From assembly GCF_027214025.1 (NCBI RefSeq), contig NZ_JAPWHB010000007.1:62001-126000 (forward strand): a stretch of 64,000 nt of DNA, given 5' to 3'. This DNA is from Parahoeflea alexandrii (GTDB taxonomy: Bacteria; Pseudomonadota; Alphaproteobacteria; Rhizobiales; Rhizobiaceae). A program made the translations under genes and the position numbers. Under the pieces are notes generated by a model, which was not told the origin of the DNA, made no database searches, and was given only the letters and a program-made list of their open reading frames with translations. This document shows, one piece after another, positions 25,642-34,060 of this stretch. Each line of letters starts with the position of its first letter. Position 1 is the first letter of the stretch.

Positions 25642-26682
25642 ATGATCCAGTTGAAAATAAAGGGGCTCGTTGCTGCGGTTGCGTTCAGCGCGATGTTTGC
25701 GGGTGCAGCTGCATCTGCGGATACAACATGGACCTACTCAAGCTGGCTGCCTTCCGGGCATCGCCTTAATGATGACGGCGTGCTGGCTTGGGCGGCGGAT
25801 GTCGAAAAGGTTACGGAAGGCCGGGTGAAGATCGTTGCTGCACCTAAGGTCGTCGGAACCGTGCCGGCGCAATATGATGTCATCCGAGACGGGCTGGCCG
25901 AAGTCGGCTTGATCGTTCCTGGCTACACGCCCGGTCGCTTTGATCTGATTTCCATCGGGGAGGGGCCTTTTCTGACGGACAGGTCCGACGTCGCCGCGCC
26001 AGCCTTCGCGAAGCTTTATGAAAAATGGCTCGCACCACTCAATATGTTCGAAGGCGTGCATGTGGCCTCTGCATTCGTAACTTCACCCGGGCACGTCTTT
26101 ACGAAAAACCCGATCAAAACGGTCGAGGATTTCAAGGGTCTGAAGTTGCGCAGCCCACTTGTTGGAACCATCGCGACAATTGAGGCGCTTGGAGCCGTTC
26201 CGGTTCAGAAAAGTGTATCGGAGACTTATGAAATGCTCTCCGCTGGGGCCTTGGATGGCTCGCTAGCTGGCATCGAGCAGGCCAAGAGCTTCCACTTGGC
26301 CGACGTAACTGAAAATCTCACGATCGTTCCCGGGGCCTTGTTCAACTCGGCTTTGCTGCTGGTTGTCAATCAAGCCGCATGGGACGGTATCAGCGCTGCA
26401 GACCAGGCGGCCATCACCGAAATTTCTGGAGCTTACTTTGCAACGAATCTTGGCAAGTCGCTTCTGGTCGCAGAAACTGACGGTATCGAAGAGATGAAAG
26501 CCAAGGGCAAAACGGTTACTCGTGCTGATGATGCCTTGACGGAGCAGATCAGAGTAAATCTTGAGCCACAGGTCGCGGTGGCGCTGGAGAAATATAAAAC
26601 ACTGGGTCTGACGAACGCAGAGGAAGTTTTGAAAGACTATAAGTCGATGATTTCCGACCTTGAAAAGGAACTGGGGAAGTAG
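25642..26682 (+). CDS. dctP: TRAP transporter solute-binding protein (DctP type)
   Basis: Periplasmic receptor of 346 residues for the TRAP system. ATG 25642 follows GGGAGAAGGAT; upstream in-frame codons lack a site. The signal peptide is residues 1-26 (hydrophobic VAAVAFSAMFAGAAASA, cleavage before DTTW). The DctP fold is shown by YSSWLPSGHRLN, FKGLKLRSPLVGTIATIEALG and SAGALDGSLAG. The usual substrate-anchoring Arg of the family is probably in LKLRSP. The substrate is not predictable beyond an organic acid. A strong terminator follows. Confidence 0.94.
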   Translation: MIQLKIKGLVAAVAFSAMFAGAAASADTTWTYSSWLPSGHRLNDDGVLAWAADVEKVTEGRVKIVAAPKVVGTVPAQYDVIRDGLAEVGLIVPGYTPGRFDLISIGEGPFLTDRSDVAAPAFAKLYEKWLAPLNMFEGVHVASAFVTSPGHVFTKNPIKTVEDFKGLKLRSPLVGTIATIEALGAVPVQKSVSETYEMLSAGALDGSLAGIEQAKSFHLADVTENLTIVPGALFNSALLLVVNQAAWDGISAADQAAITEISGAYFATNLGKSLLVAETDGIEEMKAKGKTVTRADDALTEQIRVNLEPQVAVALEKYKTLGLTNAEEVLKDYKSMISDLEKELGK

Positions 26683-26712
26683 TTGTCCATCATCGCGTCG
26701 AAATGAATATTG

Positions 26713-26742
26713 GAACGTCGCCCGCTTTGGGCGACGTTTTGG
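26713..26742 (+). terminator. Rho-independent terminator after dctP
   Basis: AACGTCGCCC (26713-26722), loop GCTTT and GGGCGACGTT (26728-26737) form a perfect 10-base stem followed by a T-rich run. It ends the dctP transcript before the regulator gene. Confidence 0.9.
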
Positions 26743-26894
26743 TTTGCTAGCTATGTCGTCCCCATACGACGTATCGAGGTTTGACGTGAGGGCGGACCTC
26801 GTCATGTGTGCGGACGGGTCAAGCCGCGCCTTCAGGGTTTCATTTTCGGCAGATAGGCCAACGGATATGGTCTCTCGCAAGCCATCGAAAAATA

Positions 26895-26910
26895 ACAAAC
26901 AATAGTTTTA
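26895..26910. promoter_or_regulatory. Weak regulon palindrome upstream of the TetR gene
   Basis: ACAAACAATAGTTTTA matches the consensus in the left half and most of the right half (two or three mismatches). It lies 185 bases before the regulator start, so autoregulation is possible but not convincing. Confidence 0.35.
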
Positions 26911-27095
26911 TGTTGTCGATTGAAGTTGTGTGAGGTACCGAGGAATCTGGCAAATCAACGCAGGTGCCAATCTGCGGTGCCGGATTCTAGTGTCTCTGGA
27001 GACGCTCAGGCACCAAAAAGCAAGGCTATGTGAAATTGTGCGGTGTGGAAAGTGTGTAAAACATCGTTCCACGTGTTTTCGCTGAAAGGAAAAAG

Positions 27096-27689
27096 ATGCG
27101 AACTGAAGGTTCCAGTCGAGACAAAACATGGCCCATCATCCGCCGTTCTGCACTTGGGCAACTGTCCAAGCATGGTTTTCATGGCATGAACCTGCGAAAC
27201 CTTGCTTCGGATTCGGGGTTGCAGGCGGGTTCTTTATATAACTATTTCAAGAACAAGGATGAACTGCTTGTGATCATCATGCGTGAGATCATGCAGGAGC
27301 TGCTCGACAAGATTTCCGAGGCAGAGGAGCACGCCAAAAGCCCGGAAGAACGGCTGGACAAATTTGTCGAGGTCATGGTTGGTTGGCACGCCAAACGTCG
27401 AAAAGAGGCGATGATTTCGCAGTCTGAGTTGCGCAGTCTGACAAAGGCCGGATTCCGTGAAATCGTTGATATCCGGAAGAAGTTTGAGGTGATTCTGCTA
27501 GATATCATACTCGATGGCGTGGAGACTGGAGTCTTTTCCGTTGGGGATCCGAAGCTTTCGGCGAACATGCTGATCAATATGCTGACCAGCATTTCGTATT
27601 GGTACAAGGCGGGCGGGCGCCTCTCTGTCGCAACAATGATTGTCGAATACCAAAGCGCGGCTCGAAGGGTTCTCGGAAATTCGTCCTAA
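27096..27689 (+). CDS. TetR-family regulator of module B
   Basis: Regulator of 197 residues. ATG 27096 follows AAAGGAAAAAG. The DNA-binding domain is RRSALGQLSKHGFHGMNLRNLASDSGLQAGSLYNYFKNKDELL-like (residues 16-58), and the C-terminal helical domain holds YWYKAGGRLSVATMIVEYQS. Members with this C-terminus (GAGGRL-like) often regulate acyl-CoA catabolism. It sits between the TRAP binding protein and the first thiolase, and copies of a 16-bp palindrome lie in most nearby promoter regions, so it is the leading candidate for their binding protein. Confidence 0.9.
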   Translation: MRTEGSSRDKTWPIIRRSALGQLSKHGFHGMNLRNLASDSGLQAGSLYNYFKNKDELLVIIMREIMQELLDKISEAEEHAKSPEERLDKFVEVMVGWHAKRRKEAMISQSELRSLTKAGFREIVDIRKKFEVILLDIILDGVETGVFSVGDPKLSANMLINMLTSISYWYKAGGRLSVATMIVEYQSAARRVLGNSS

Positions 27690-27766
27690 AGCGCCAATCG
27701 GCAGTCTCTACGATCCTTAAAATGGATCGCCTTGCGAAGCCGCTTCGGTGTTCGCAACTTAAACAA

Positions 27767-27782
27767 ACAAACGTTTGTATGT
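27767..27782. promoter_or_regulatory. Regulon palindrome, copy 3 (upstream of thiolase)
   Basis: ACAAACGTTTGTATGT, with the perfect centre CAAACGTTTG, lies 54 bases before the GTG start of the thiolase gene. Confidence 0.65.
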
Positions 27783-27836
27783 AATCCAGAATCGATATAC
27801 GCTTTCTCTCAGCGAGCGAAACTGGAGGATGGTGCT

Positions 27837-29003
27837 GTGTCGGAAGCCTATATTGTCGCGGCAATGCGTACGCCCGGAGCAAAGCGGAATGGACGCCTGA
27901 GCGGTTGGCATCCGGCTGATCTTGGCGGATTCATCATTGACGCCTTGTTGGCGAAAACCGGCACTGATCCGGCGCTGATCGAGGATGTCATCTTTGGCTG
28001 CGTTCAACAGGTAGGCCAGCAATCCCAGAATGTTGCGCGCACTGCGGTTTTGTCGTCTTGTCTGCCCGAGGCAGTACCAGGCGTGACAATTGACCGCCAA
28101 TGTGGATCGTCCCAGCAAGCCATTCACTTTGCGGCTCAGGCAGTCATCTCGGGTGCGATGGATGTCGTTATTGCCGGTGGCGTTGAAAGCATGTCGCGTG
28201 TGCCGATGTTCACTGCCTCAACGCTGGCCGAGAAAAATGGTATGGGTCATTACCGCGGCGCGCGGTTTGAGCAGCGTTACGGCTCGGTAGAACCATCCCA
28301 GTTTACGGGTGCCGAGATGATGGCGACCAAATACCAGCTTTCCAGGGAGCAGTTGGATCACTTCGCGCTTGAAAGTCATCGCAAGGCTGCCGATGCCGAA
28401 GAGGCGTTTCACGGTGAGATCGTGCCGGTTCCGATTGTTCTGCCCGACGGAACCGAAGCTATGCATGGGACCGATGAAGGGGTTCGGGCCGGAGCGACGA
28501 TCGAAGGAATTCAACAGGTCAAGCTGCTTGTGGACGGGGGCGTGATCACAGCGGCCAATGCCAGCCAGATTTGCGACGGGGCTTCATCCATGCTTGTCGT
28601 GAACGAGCGCGGCCTCAAGCGTTTGGGTGTCGAGCCAATCGCGCGGGTACACAGCATGCATGTGCAGGGTTCCGACCCCGTCATTGTGCTGGAGACGCCG
28701 ATTCCGGCCACGCTGAATGCGCTGAAGAAGGCCGGGATGAAAATCGATGACATCGACTTGTTCGAAGTCAACGAAGCCTTTGCGTCGGTGCCGCTGGCCT
28801 GGCTCAAAGAGACCGGCGCAAGCCCCGATTGCCTGAATGTGAATGGTGGTGCCATTGCACTGGGGCATCCGCTTGGAGCGTCCGGAACGCGGATCGCAGC
28901 CACCTTGTTGAATGCGCTCGGCAAACGCGGCAAGCGCTACGGTCTGCAAACGATGTGCGAGGGTGGCGGTCTTGCCAACGTGACTATCTTCGAGCGGCTT
29001 TGA
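27837..29003 (+). CDS. Acetyl-CoA acyltransferase (thiolase)
   Basis: Thiolase of 388 residues, predicted to cleave a beta-ketoacyl-CoA. I chose GTG 27837 (V/MSEAYIVAAMRTPGAKR), preceded by GGAGGATG; the open frame extends upstream into the operator. The nucleophilic Cys is in TIDRQCGSSQQAIH, and the second Cys and His regions are intact (GGAIALGHPLGASGTR and MCEGGGLANVTIFE). The NEAF motif is also present. It is likely transcribed alone or with the decayed SDR downstream. Confidence 0.95.
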   Translation: MSEAYIVAAMRTPGAKRNGRLSGWHPADLGGFIIDALLAKTGTDPALIEDVIFGCVQQVGQQSQNVARTAVLSSCLPEAVPGVTIDRQCGSSQQAIHFAAQAVISGAMDVVIAGGVESMSRVPMFTASTLAEKNGMGHYRGARFEQRYGSVEPSQFTGAEMMATKYQLSREQLDHFALESHRKAADAEEAFHGEIVPVPIVLPDGTEAMHGTDEGVRAGATIEGIQQVKLLVDGGVITAANASQICDGASSMLVVNERGLKRLGVEPIARVHSMHVQGSDPVIVLETPIPATLNALKKAGMKIDDIDLFEVNEAFASVPLAWLKETGASPDCLNVNGGAIALGHPLGASGTRIAATLLNALGKRGKRYGLQTMCEGGGLANVTIFERL

Positions 29004-29147
29004 GCCTTGCACGCCGGGAGTAGAGGTCATGCGCATGTGCTGTCCTACCAGCGCGACAGTGCGCCATCCGATCGAGTGACAAGAGTGGCGGTCACGACCT
29101 GAGAAGCCTGAAGAAATGCCTCCAGCAGGTTGCAACGGAGCATTGGG

Positions 29148-29390
29148 ATGTTTGGGGATCTCGCGGGTAAGACCGTCCTTTTAACCGGGACGTCAACCAG
29201 GTTTGGCGCGGGATTCGTCCGTCACAAAGCACGGGTGGTGATCGCCGCGAGGCGTCCAGGCGCTTGAGAAATTGAAGGCTCATCTGGGCAACAACGACGC
29301 GACAGTTGTCACGATCAAGATGGATATGACGGATCTGGCTTCGATTGCGCCGGCCGTTGCCGGAAATACGAAGCCTATGGCCCTGGATGG
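29148..29390 (+). pseudogene. Short-chain dehydrogenase pseudogene
   Basis: ATG 29148 begins MFGDLAGKTVLLTGTSTRFGAG, an SDR start with a decayed nucleotide-binding motif. Residues between the glycine motif and ARVVIAARRPGA are deleted. A frameshift near 29263 then leads to LEKLKAHLGNNDATVVTIKM and DMTDLASIAPAVA, followed by loss of similarity. The catalytic half is absent. The pieces match the normal SDR order, so this is a degraded gene rather than chance. Confidence 0.8.
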
Positions 29391-29427
29391 CCGACGTACG
29401 GTGTCACCGATGCAAACCGCGGGCTGT

Positions 29428-30225
29428 TCAGTGGCTGCCCCAGTCTTCTCCGTTCAGATGCGTGAAATAGCCCGAAGTCAGGCCCCCGTCCACAGTCAGG
29501 CTGGTTCCGGACACATAAGATGCGGCGTCGGAAAGCAAGAACAGAGCTGCCTTCGCCTGATCTTCGCCGGTGGACAGTCGGGCCATAGGTATGCGGTCTT
29601 CCATGACGCCGGAAATGTGATCTGCCGAGATGTTGCCGCGCAACAGGGGTGTATCCACGATGCCTGGGCAAAGCGCATTGACGCGTACGCCATGGCGTCC
29701 CCATTCGATCGCAAGTGATTTGACAAGGCCTAACACACCGTGCTTCGACGCGCTATAATGGGTGCGGGCGGCATGACCACCACTGCCATCAACCGATGAG
29801 ACCAACACAATCGACCCTTTGCCGCGTGAAACCATGCGGCGCCCGACTTCCCGGGACAGCAAGAACGATCCCTTGAGGTTTACGTCAATCACATCTGACC
29901 AGGTGTTCGCGGCAATATCGGTGGCCAGTCCAGGCCGGCTTATGCCCGCAGAATTTACCAGGCCGGATACAGGGCCCAGCACCGTCTCGATGTCTTCCAC
30001 AGCCGCATGAATTGCCGGTTCGTCGCGAATGTCGAGGCTGCGGCCAGCAACTTTGGTCCCCGAGGTGGCGAGATCCGCCAATACAGTTTTCAAAAGCGAT
30101 TCATTGGCGTCCAGCAGCCCGACTTTGCAGCCTTGGCTCACAGCCAGGTTCACAATTGCGCGCCCGATGCCGGAGGCGCCGCCGGCGACAATGATCGTGG
30201 AACCTGTCAGCCCGTAGTCGATCAT
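29428..30225 (-). CDS. Short-chain dehydrogenase/reductase
   Basis: NAD(P)-dependent oxidoreductase of 265 residues. The ATG at 30225 (MIDYGLTGSTIIVAGG) follows GGGGATTATCC. The cofactor motif GGASGIGRA is present, Asp in LLDANE suggests NAD preference, and the catalytic residues are Ser in VLVSSVDG and Tyr-x3-Lys in HYSASKHG. It is followed by CPGIVDTPL and SLTVDGGLTSGY. It forms a pair with the next SDR on the minus strand (28-base gap) and likely oxidises a hydroxyacyl-CoA or cyclic alcohol. Confidence 0.93.
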   Translation of the reverse strand: MIDYGLTGSTIIVAGGASGIGRAIVNLAVSQGCKVGLLDANESLLKTVLADLATSGTKVAGRSLDIRDEPAIHAAVEDIETVLGPVSGLVNSAGISRPGLATDIAANTWSDVIDVNLKGSFLLSREVGRRMVSRGKGSIVLVSSVDGSGGHAARTHYSASKHGVLGLVKSLAIEWGRHGVRVNALCPGIVDTPLLRGNISADHISGVMEDRIPMARLSTGEDQAKAALFLLSDAASYVSGTSLTVDGGLTSGYFTHLNGEDWGSH

Positions 30226-30253
30226 GGATAATCCCCTATAATGTAACGATGAT

Positions 30254-30994
30254 TTATCGAAAATCTCCAACAGATACGCCGCCACAGACATACAGTGTCT
30301 GACCGGTGACGTAGCTCGCGTCAGGAGAGCTCAGAAACCGGTAGCCAGCGGCAATTTCCATCGGCTCGCCACTGCGGCGCATAGGTGTGCGATCCAGCAT
30401 GTGATTACGCGCCCGTTCCGGCTGCTTCTGAAACATGCCTGTGTTGATGATGCCAGGAGCCACACAGTTGACGGTGATGCCGTAGCGGGCGAGTTCCATG
30501 GCGGCGGTTCTTGTCATCGCCTCGATGGCGCCCTTGGCGGCTGTATAGCTTGTTCCTGCGATAGACCCCAGCGCGGCCACCGAACTGGTGTTGATGATCC
30601 GGCCGTAGCCGCGTTCCTTCATGTGGGGCGCAAAGGTTCGCATCATGTTCATCGTCCCGCGCACATTGCTGGAAAGCGTAAGATCGAAATCCTCGTCTGT
30701 CACGTCAACGAGCTTGGCATTGCGCGCAACACCGGCAAGGTTGATCAGAATATCAATCTGACCGTGATGCGCGAGGATGTTGTCGCTCAGTTCGATGGTT
30801 GCAGCCGAATTGGTCACGTCGCATTGTTGATGCTCGATCGCGAGCCCCTCCTCGCCAAGGGCTTTTGCCGCCCGTTCGGCTGCATTGCCGATATCGAGGC
30901 AGACTACCGTGATCCCGGTCTGGGCGAGGCTTCTGCAAACAGCGAGGCCCAAGCCTCCGCCTCCACCGGTCACAACTGCCACTTGGTCGTTCAT
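30254..30994 (-). CDS. Short-chain dehydrogenase/reductase (FabG-like)
   Basis: Protein of 246 residues. ATG 30994 follows AGAGGAGCC. The cofactor site is GGGGGLGLA, acidic Asp in VCLDIGN favours NAD, the NAG motif appears as NLAGVARN, catalytic Ser is in INTSSVAALG and Tyr/Lys in SYTAAKGA. It is the first gene of a two-SDR minus-strand unit facing the enoyl-CoA hydratase gene, and regulon copy 4 lies in the divergent gap. A beta-hydroxyacyl-CoA dehydrogenase role is inferred from context. Confidence 0.93.
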   Translation of the reverse strand: MNDQVAVVTGGGGGLGLAVCRSLAQTGITVVCLDIGNAAERAAKALGEEGLAIEHQQCDVTNSAATIELSDNILAHHGQIDILINLAGVARNAKLVDVTDEDFDLTLSSNVRGTMNMMRTFAPHMKERGYGRIINTSSVAALGSIAGTSYTAAKGAIEAMTRTAAMELARYGITVNCVAPGIINTGMFQKQPERARNHMLDRTPMRRSGEPMEIAAGYRFLSSPDASYVTGQTLYVCGGVSVGDFR

Positions 30995-31120
30995 TTCTGG
31001 CTCCTCTTTTGATTCTCTTGCCGCGCCAAACTCTTCGATCAGGGCTCCCCGAGGGGGGCGTATGGCGGAAATCCAGCCTTGCCCCACGTCTTACCGTGTT
31101 GGCTAAAAATGCGCAAACTA

Positions 31121-31136
31121 AATAACGGTTGTTTGT
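31121..31136. promoter_or_regulatory. Regulon palindrome, copy 4 (divergent SDR / hydratase gap)
   Basis: AATAACGGTTGTTTGT lies between the divergent minus-strand SDR pair and the plus-strand enoyl-CoA hydratase operon, where one site could control both. Confidence 0.6.
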
Positions 31137-31194
31137 TTTATTAATTCGTATATAGATGCTCCCGAGCATTTGGGAACCGCATCTAGGGCAAGGT

Positions 31195-31968
31195 ATGTAC
31201 CAGCACATTCATAGGGAGCGAGTAGGCGACACAATTGTCGTACGCATCGACAATCCGCCGGTGAATGCCCTTCATCCAGACGTTTCGGATGAAATTCACG
31301 CTGTCGCTCGTGAGATTGAAGATGACTACAGCGTGCGTTCCATGGTGTTGACCGGGACGGGGAGCTGCTTTGTCGCTGGCGGCGATATTAAATTTTTCAC
31401 CACGTTGAACCGGCACACGGCAGCCAAGATGGCGCTTCAGGTTCAGGCTATGCAAGAGGCGCTGTATCGTCTTCGTGTGCCGGTGATCGTCGCGCTCAAT
31501 GGTCACGCACTTGGAGGCGGGCTAGAGCTGATGATGGCCTGCGACATCGTTATCGCAGAAGAACAGGCCAGGATTGGCCTGACCGAGGTTCGGCTAGGGC
31601 TTATTCCGGGGGCTGGTGGTACCCGGATGCTGGGCCGACTGGTCGCACCCGGCACGGCCAAGCGCCTGTTGTTCACCGGCGAGAAAATCACCGCATCCCA
31701 TGCGGCCGAGATTGGTTTGGTCAGCCAGGTTGTGGCCGAAGGCAAGTCGTTTGATGAGGCCATGGCGCTTGCCGAAACGATCAACAGCATGGGGCCACTC
31801 GCGGTGGCGGCGGCCAAAAGCTCAATGATATTTGGCGATGATCACTCGCTTGACGAAGGGCATCGCCGCGAGGTTCAGCTTTTTGCTGCCCTCTTTGATT
31901 CCGAAGACCATAGGGAAGGTGTGCACGCCTTCCTGGAAAAGCGACCGGCGAAATTCGCTGGAAAATAA
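31195..31968 (+). CDS. Enoyl-CoA hydratase/isomerase
   Basis: Crotonase-fold protein of 257 residues. ATG 31195 (MYQHIHRERVGDT) follows AAGG; an upstream ATG at 31156 lacks a site. The oxyanion-hole regions are VAGGDIKFF and LNGHALGGGLELMMACD. The Glu of the first catalytic position (in GLTEVRLGLIPGAGGT) is present and a second acidic position is less clear, so hydratase or isomerase activity cannot be separated. It begins the plus-strand run hydratase, racemase-like, acyl-CoA dehydrogenase, ligase, SDR, nitroreductase. Confidence 0.93.
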   Translation: MYQHIHRERVGDTIVVRIDNPPVNALHPDVSDEIHAVAREIEDDYSVRSMVLTGTGSCFVAGGDIKFFTTLNRHTAAKMALQVQAMQEALYRLRVPVIVALNGHALGGGLELMMACDIVIAEEQARIGLTEVRLGLIPGAGGTRMLGRLVAPGTAKRLLFTGEKITASHAAEIGLVSQVVAEGKSFDEAMALAETINSMGPLAVAAAKSSMIFGDDHSLDEGHRREVQLFAALFDSEDHREGVHAFLEKRPAKFAGK

Positions 31969-32000
31969 ACACGAGCGTCCGTCAAAGCAGGAGATAAGGC

Positions 32001-32783
32001 ATGAAACTGTGCATCATTCATATCAACGCCGAAAAAGGGTCTGAGCCCTACACCAAACTGATAGACGGAGTTTTCAGCAAGATCAAAGAGCCGGGAACCG
32101 AATTGACCCACCGGTTTGCGCGGCTCAAGCGCGCGTCGGATACGATCTTCTCCTATCCTTACTATATCAACTCGCTTGATGTCGTGCACCGTTTCGCCGA
32201 AGCCAGCAATGAAGGTTTTGACGGGACAATGGTGGCATGTTGCGGCGACCCCGGGATCATCCAGGGGCGGTCGTTGTCCAAGATCCCGGTCGTCGGGCCC
32301 TTCGCCGCAACCATGCATATGGCCTGTGAGTATGGTGCAAAATTCGGTGTGGTAACGGTGATAGACCGGCCTTGGCTGGAATATACGGAGGGTCTGGTTG
32401 CCTCCAATGGCCTGCAAAGCCGATGCGCCGGTGTCGCGGGCATCAACATTTCCTCAATGGAAGCTTTCACCAGAGGCTTTGTCGAGCCGGAGTTCGTTGC
32501 CGAAGAGATCGTGCGCCAGTCCAGAAGACTGGTCGAAAACGGTGCAAACTCGATTGTCATCGCCAGCGCTGGTCTCAGCTGCATCGCATCGGTTGCCGGC
32601 CTCAATCAGATCAAGGATCTGGGCGTTCCCATCTTTGACTCGCTTTCAATCGGGCTCAAGACGCTTGAATTGCGCGTTGCCATGACCCAACGAACCGGGT
32701 TGCCGGTAACCAGCCGTGTCGGCCTGACCGAATTCTTCGAGCCCCAGGATGCCGCGCGCGTGCACGCCCTTTTCAAGGCCTGA
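32001..32783 (+). CDS. Asp/Glu racemase superfamily protein
   Basis: Protein of 260 residues with the two-lobed aspartate/glutamate/hydantoin racemase fold. The first lobe Cys is in MVACCGDPGIIQGRS, equivalent to the ACFGDPG of hydantoin racemases. In the second lobe the usual GCAGM Cys is replaced by Ser (VIASAGLSCIASV), with a Cys four residues later. A two-Cys racemase is therefore doubtful; a one-Cys decarboxylase or isomerase like arylmalonate decarboxylase relatives is an alternative. It is 32 bases after the hydratase and 29 before the dehydrogenase, so it belongs to the pathway operon. Confidence 0.82.
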   Translation: MKLCIIHINAEKGSEPYTKLIDGVFSKIKEPGTELTHRFARLKRASDTIFSYPYYINSLDVVHRFAEASNEGFDGTMVACCGDPGIIQGRSLSKIPVVGPFAATMHMACEYGAKFGVVTVIDRPWLEYTEGLVASNGLQSRCAGVAGINISSMEAFTRGFVEPEFVAEEIVRQSRRLVENGANSIVIASAGLSCIASVAGLNQIKDLGVPIFDSLSIGLKTLELRVAMTQRTGLPVTSRVGLTEFFEPQDAARVHALFKA

Positions 32784-32812
32784 TCCGCCAACAATTCAGA
32801 CGGAGAAAAATT

Positions 32813-33985
32813 ATGAAATCACTTGCAGTTAAGACATTCCTCACGGCGGAAGAGCTCGAGTTTCGGACGATGGTCCGTCGCTTCATGAAGGACGAACTTC
32901 AACCCCTCGTCCCTCAGATGGAAAAGGACGGTCGTCCGCCGATGTCATTGTTCAAGCGTATGGGGGATCTTGATCTTCTCGGCACCTACTTGCCGGTCGA
33001 ATATGGCGGGTCCGGAGGGTCGCTCATGACACGTGCGATCGTTGCCGAAGAAACGGCGCGGGTCAATGCGGGGCTTGATGCGACAATCTTTGTGAATATC
33101 GGTCTGGTGGCAAAGCATCTGGCTAAGTACGGCACCGAGGCGCAGAAGGAAAAGTACCTTCGCCCGCTGATTACCGGTGAGGCCTGCGCTTCGATCTGTC
33201 TGACCGAGCCGACCGGCGGATCGGACGCGCTCAGCCCCCGAACCACGGCAAAAAAAGTCGGTGGTGATTGGGTCATCAAAGGCCACAAAACCTTCATCAC
33301 CAACGCGCCGATCGCACAATTCTTTCTGGTGTTCACCCGGACAAGCGGTGAAAACAGGCGGGCCCATGGCGGGACGTGTTTTATCGTCGACGCCAACACG
33401 CCGGGCGTGTCAGTCGGTCAACCCTTTGACAAGCTTTGTCTGCGCAGTTCGCCGACCTCGGAAATCTTCTTTGACGACGTGCGCGTCCCTGAAAGCCAAA
33501 TTCTCGGCGAGGCTGAAATGGGCTTTTACATCATGCTGGATGGCCTTGACGTCGAGCGGGTTTTCGAAGGCGCATGTAATACCGGGATCGCACAGGCCTG
33601 TCTCGACATCGCGGCCCCTTATGCAAATGAACGAAAGGTATTCGGCAAGAAAATCGCAGATTACCAGATGATCCAGGACAAGATTGCGCGTATGGCGGCG
33701 GGAATCGAGATTTCCCGAACGATGTTCTATCATCTGGTCAGAGCGGCCGAACGCGGCGAAAGAATGTCGAATGAAGCATCGATGCTGAAGCTCTATTCGT
33801 CCGAAGTAGCCGTGATGGCCTCGAGGGAGGCGGTCCAAATCCTCGGTGGCTACGGCTTGATGGAGGAATATCAGGTCGCGCGTCTTTACCGCGATGCAAA
33901 GCACCATGAGATTGGTGCAGGAACGAGCGAGATCATGAAGCTGATCATCCACAAGGAAACCATGAAGCAATATGACTTGGCGTAA
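32813..33985 (+). CDS. Acyl-CoA dehydrogenase (isovaleryl-CoA dehydrogenase-like active site)
   Basis: Flavoenzyme of 390 residues introducing a 2,3-double bond in an acyl-CoA. ATG 32813 is preceded by GGAGAAAAAT. Flavin-site motifs ICLTEPTGGSDA and KTFITNAP and the C-terminal HEIGAGTSEIMKL are clear. The classical catalytic Glu of YEGTS is Ala here, and LDVERVFEGA supplies a Glu where isovaleryl-CoA dehydrogenase has its base. This points to a branched or cyclic acyl-CoA substrate. It is likely to pass electrons to chromosomal ETF. Confidence 0.93.
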   Translation: MKSLAVKTFLTAEELEFRTMVRRFMKDELQPLVPQMEKDGRPPMSLFKRMGDLDLLGTYLPVEYGGSGGSLMTRAIVAEETARVNAGLDATIFVNIGLVAKHLAKYGTEAQKEKYLRPLITGEACASICLTEPTGGSDALSPRTTAKKVGGDWVIKGHKTFITNAPIAQFFLVFTRTSGENRRAHGGTCFIVDANTPGVSVGQPFDKLCLRSSPTSEIFFDDVRVPESQILGEAEMGFYIMLDGLDVERVFEGACNTGIAQACLDIAAPYANERKVFGKKIADYQMIQDKIARMAAGIEISRTMFYHLVRAAERGERMSNEASMLKLYSSEVAVMASREAVQILGGYGLMEEYQVARLYRDAKHHEIGAGTSEIMKLIIHKETMKQYDLA

Positions 33986-34060
33986 CACTGTCAAGTCATG
34001 CGCCCTGCCGTCATCCGGGCGATGGGCGCATCAAGGCCTATCGCGATAAAGGGGAGACCA

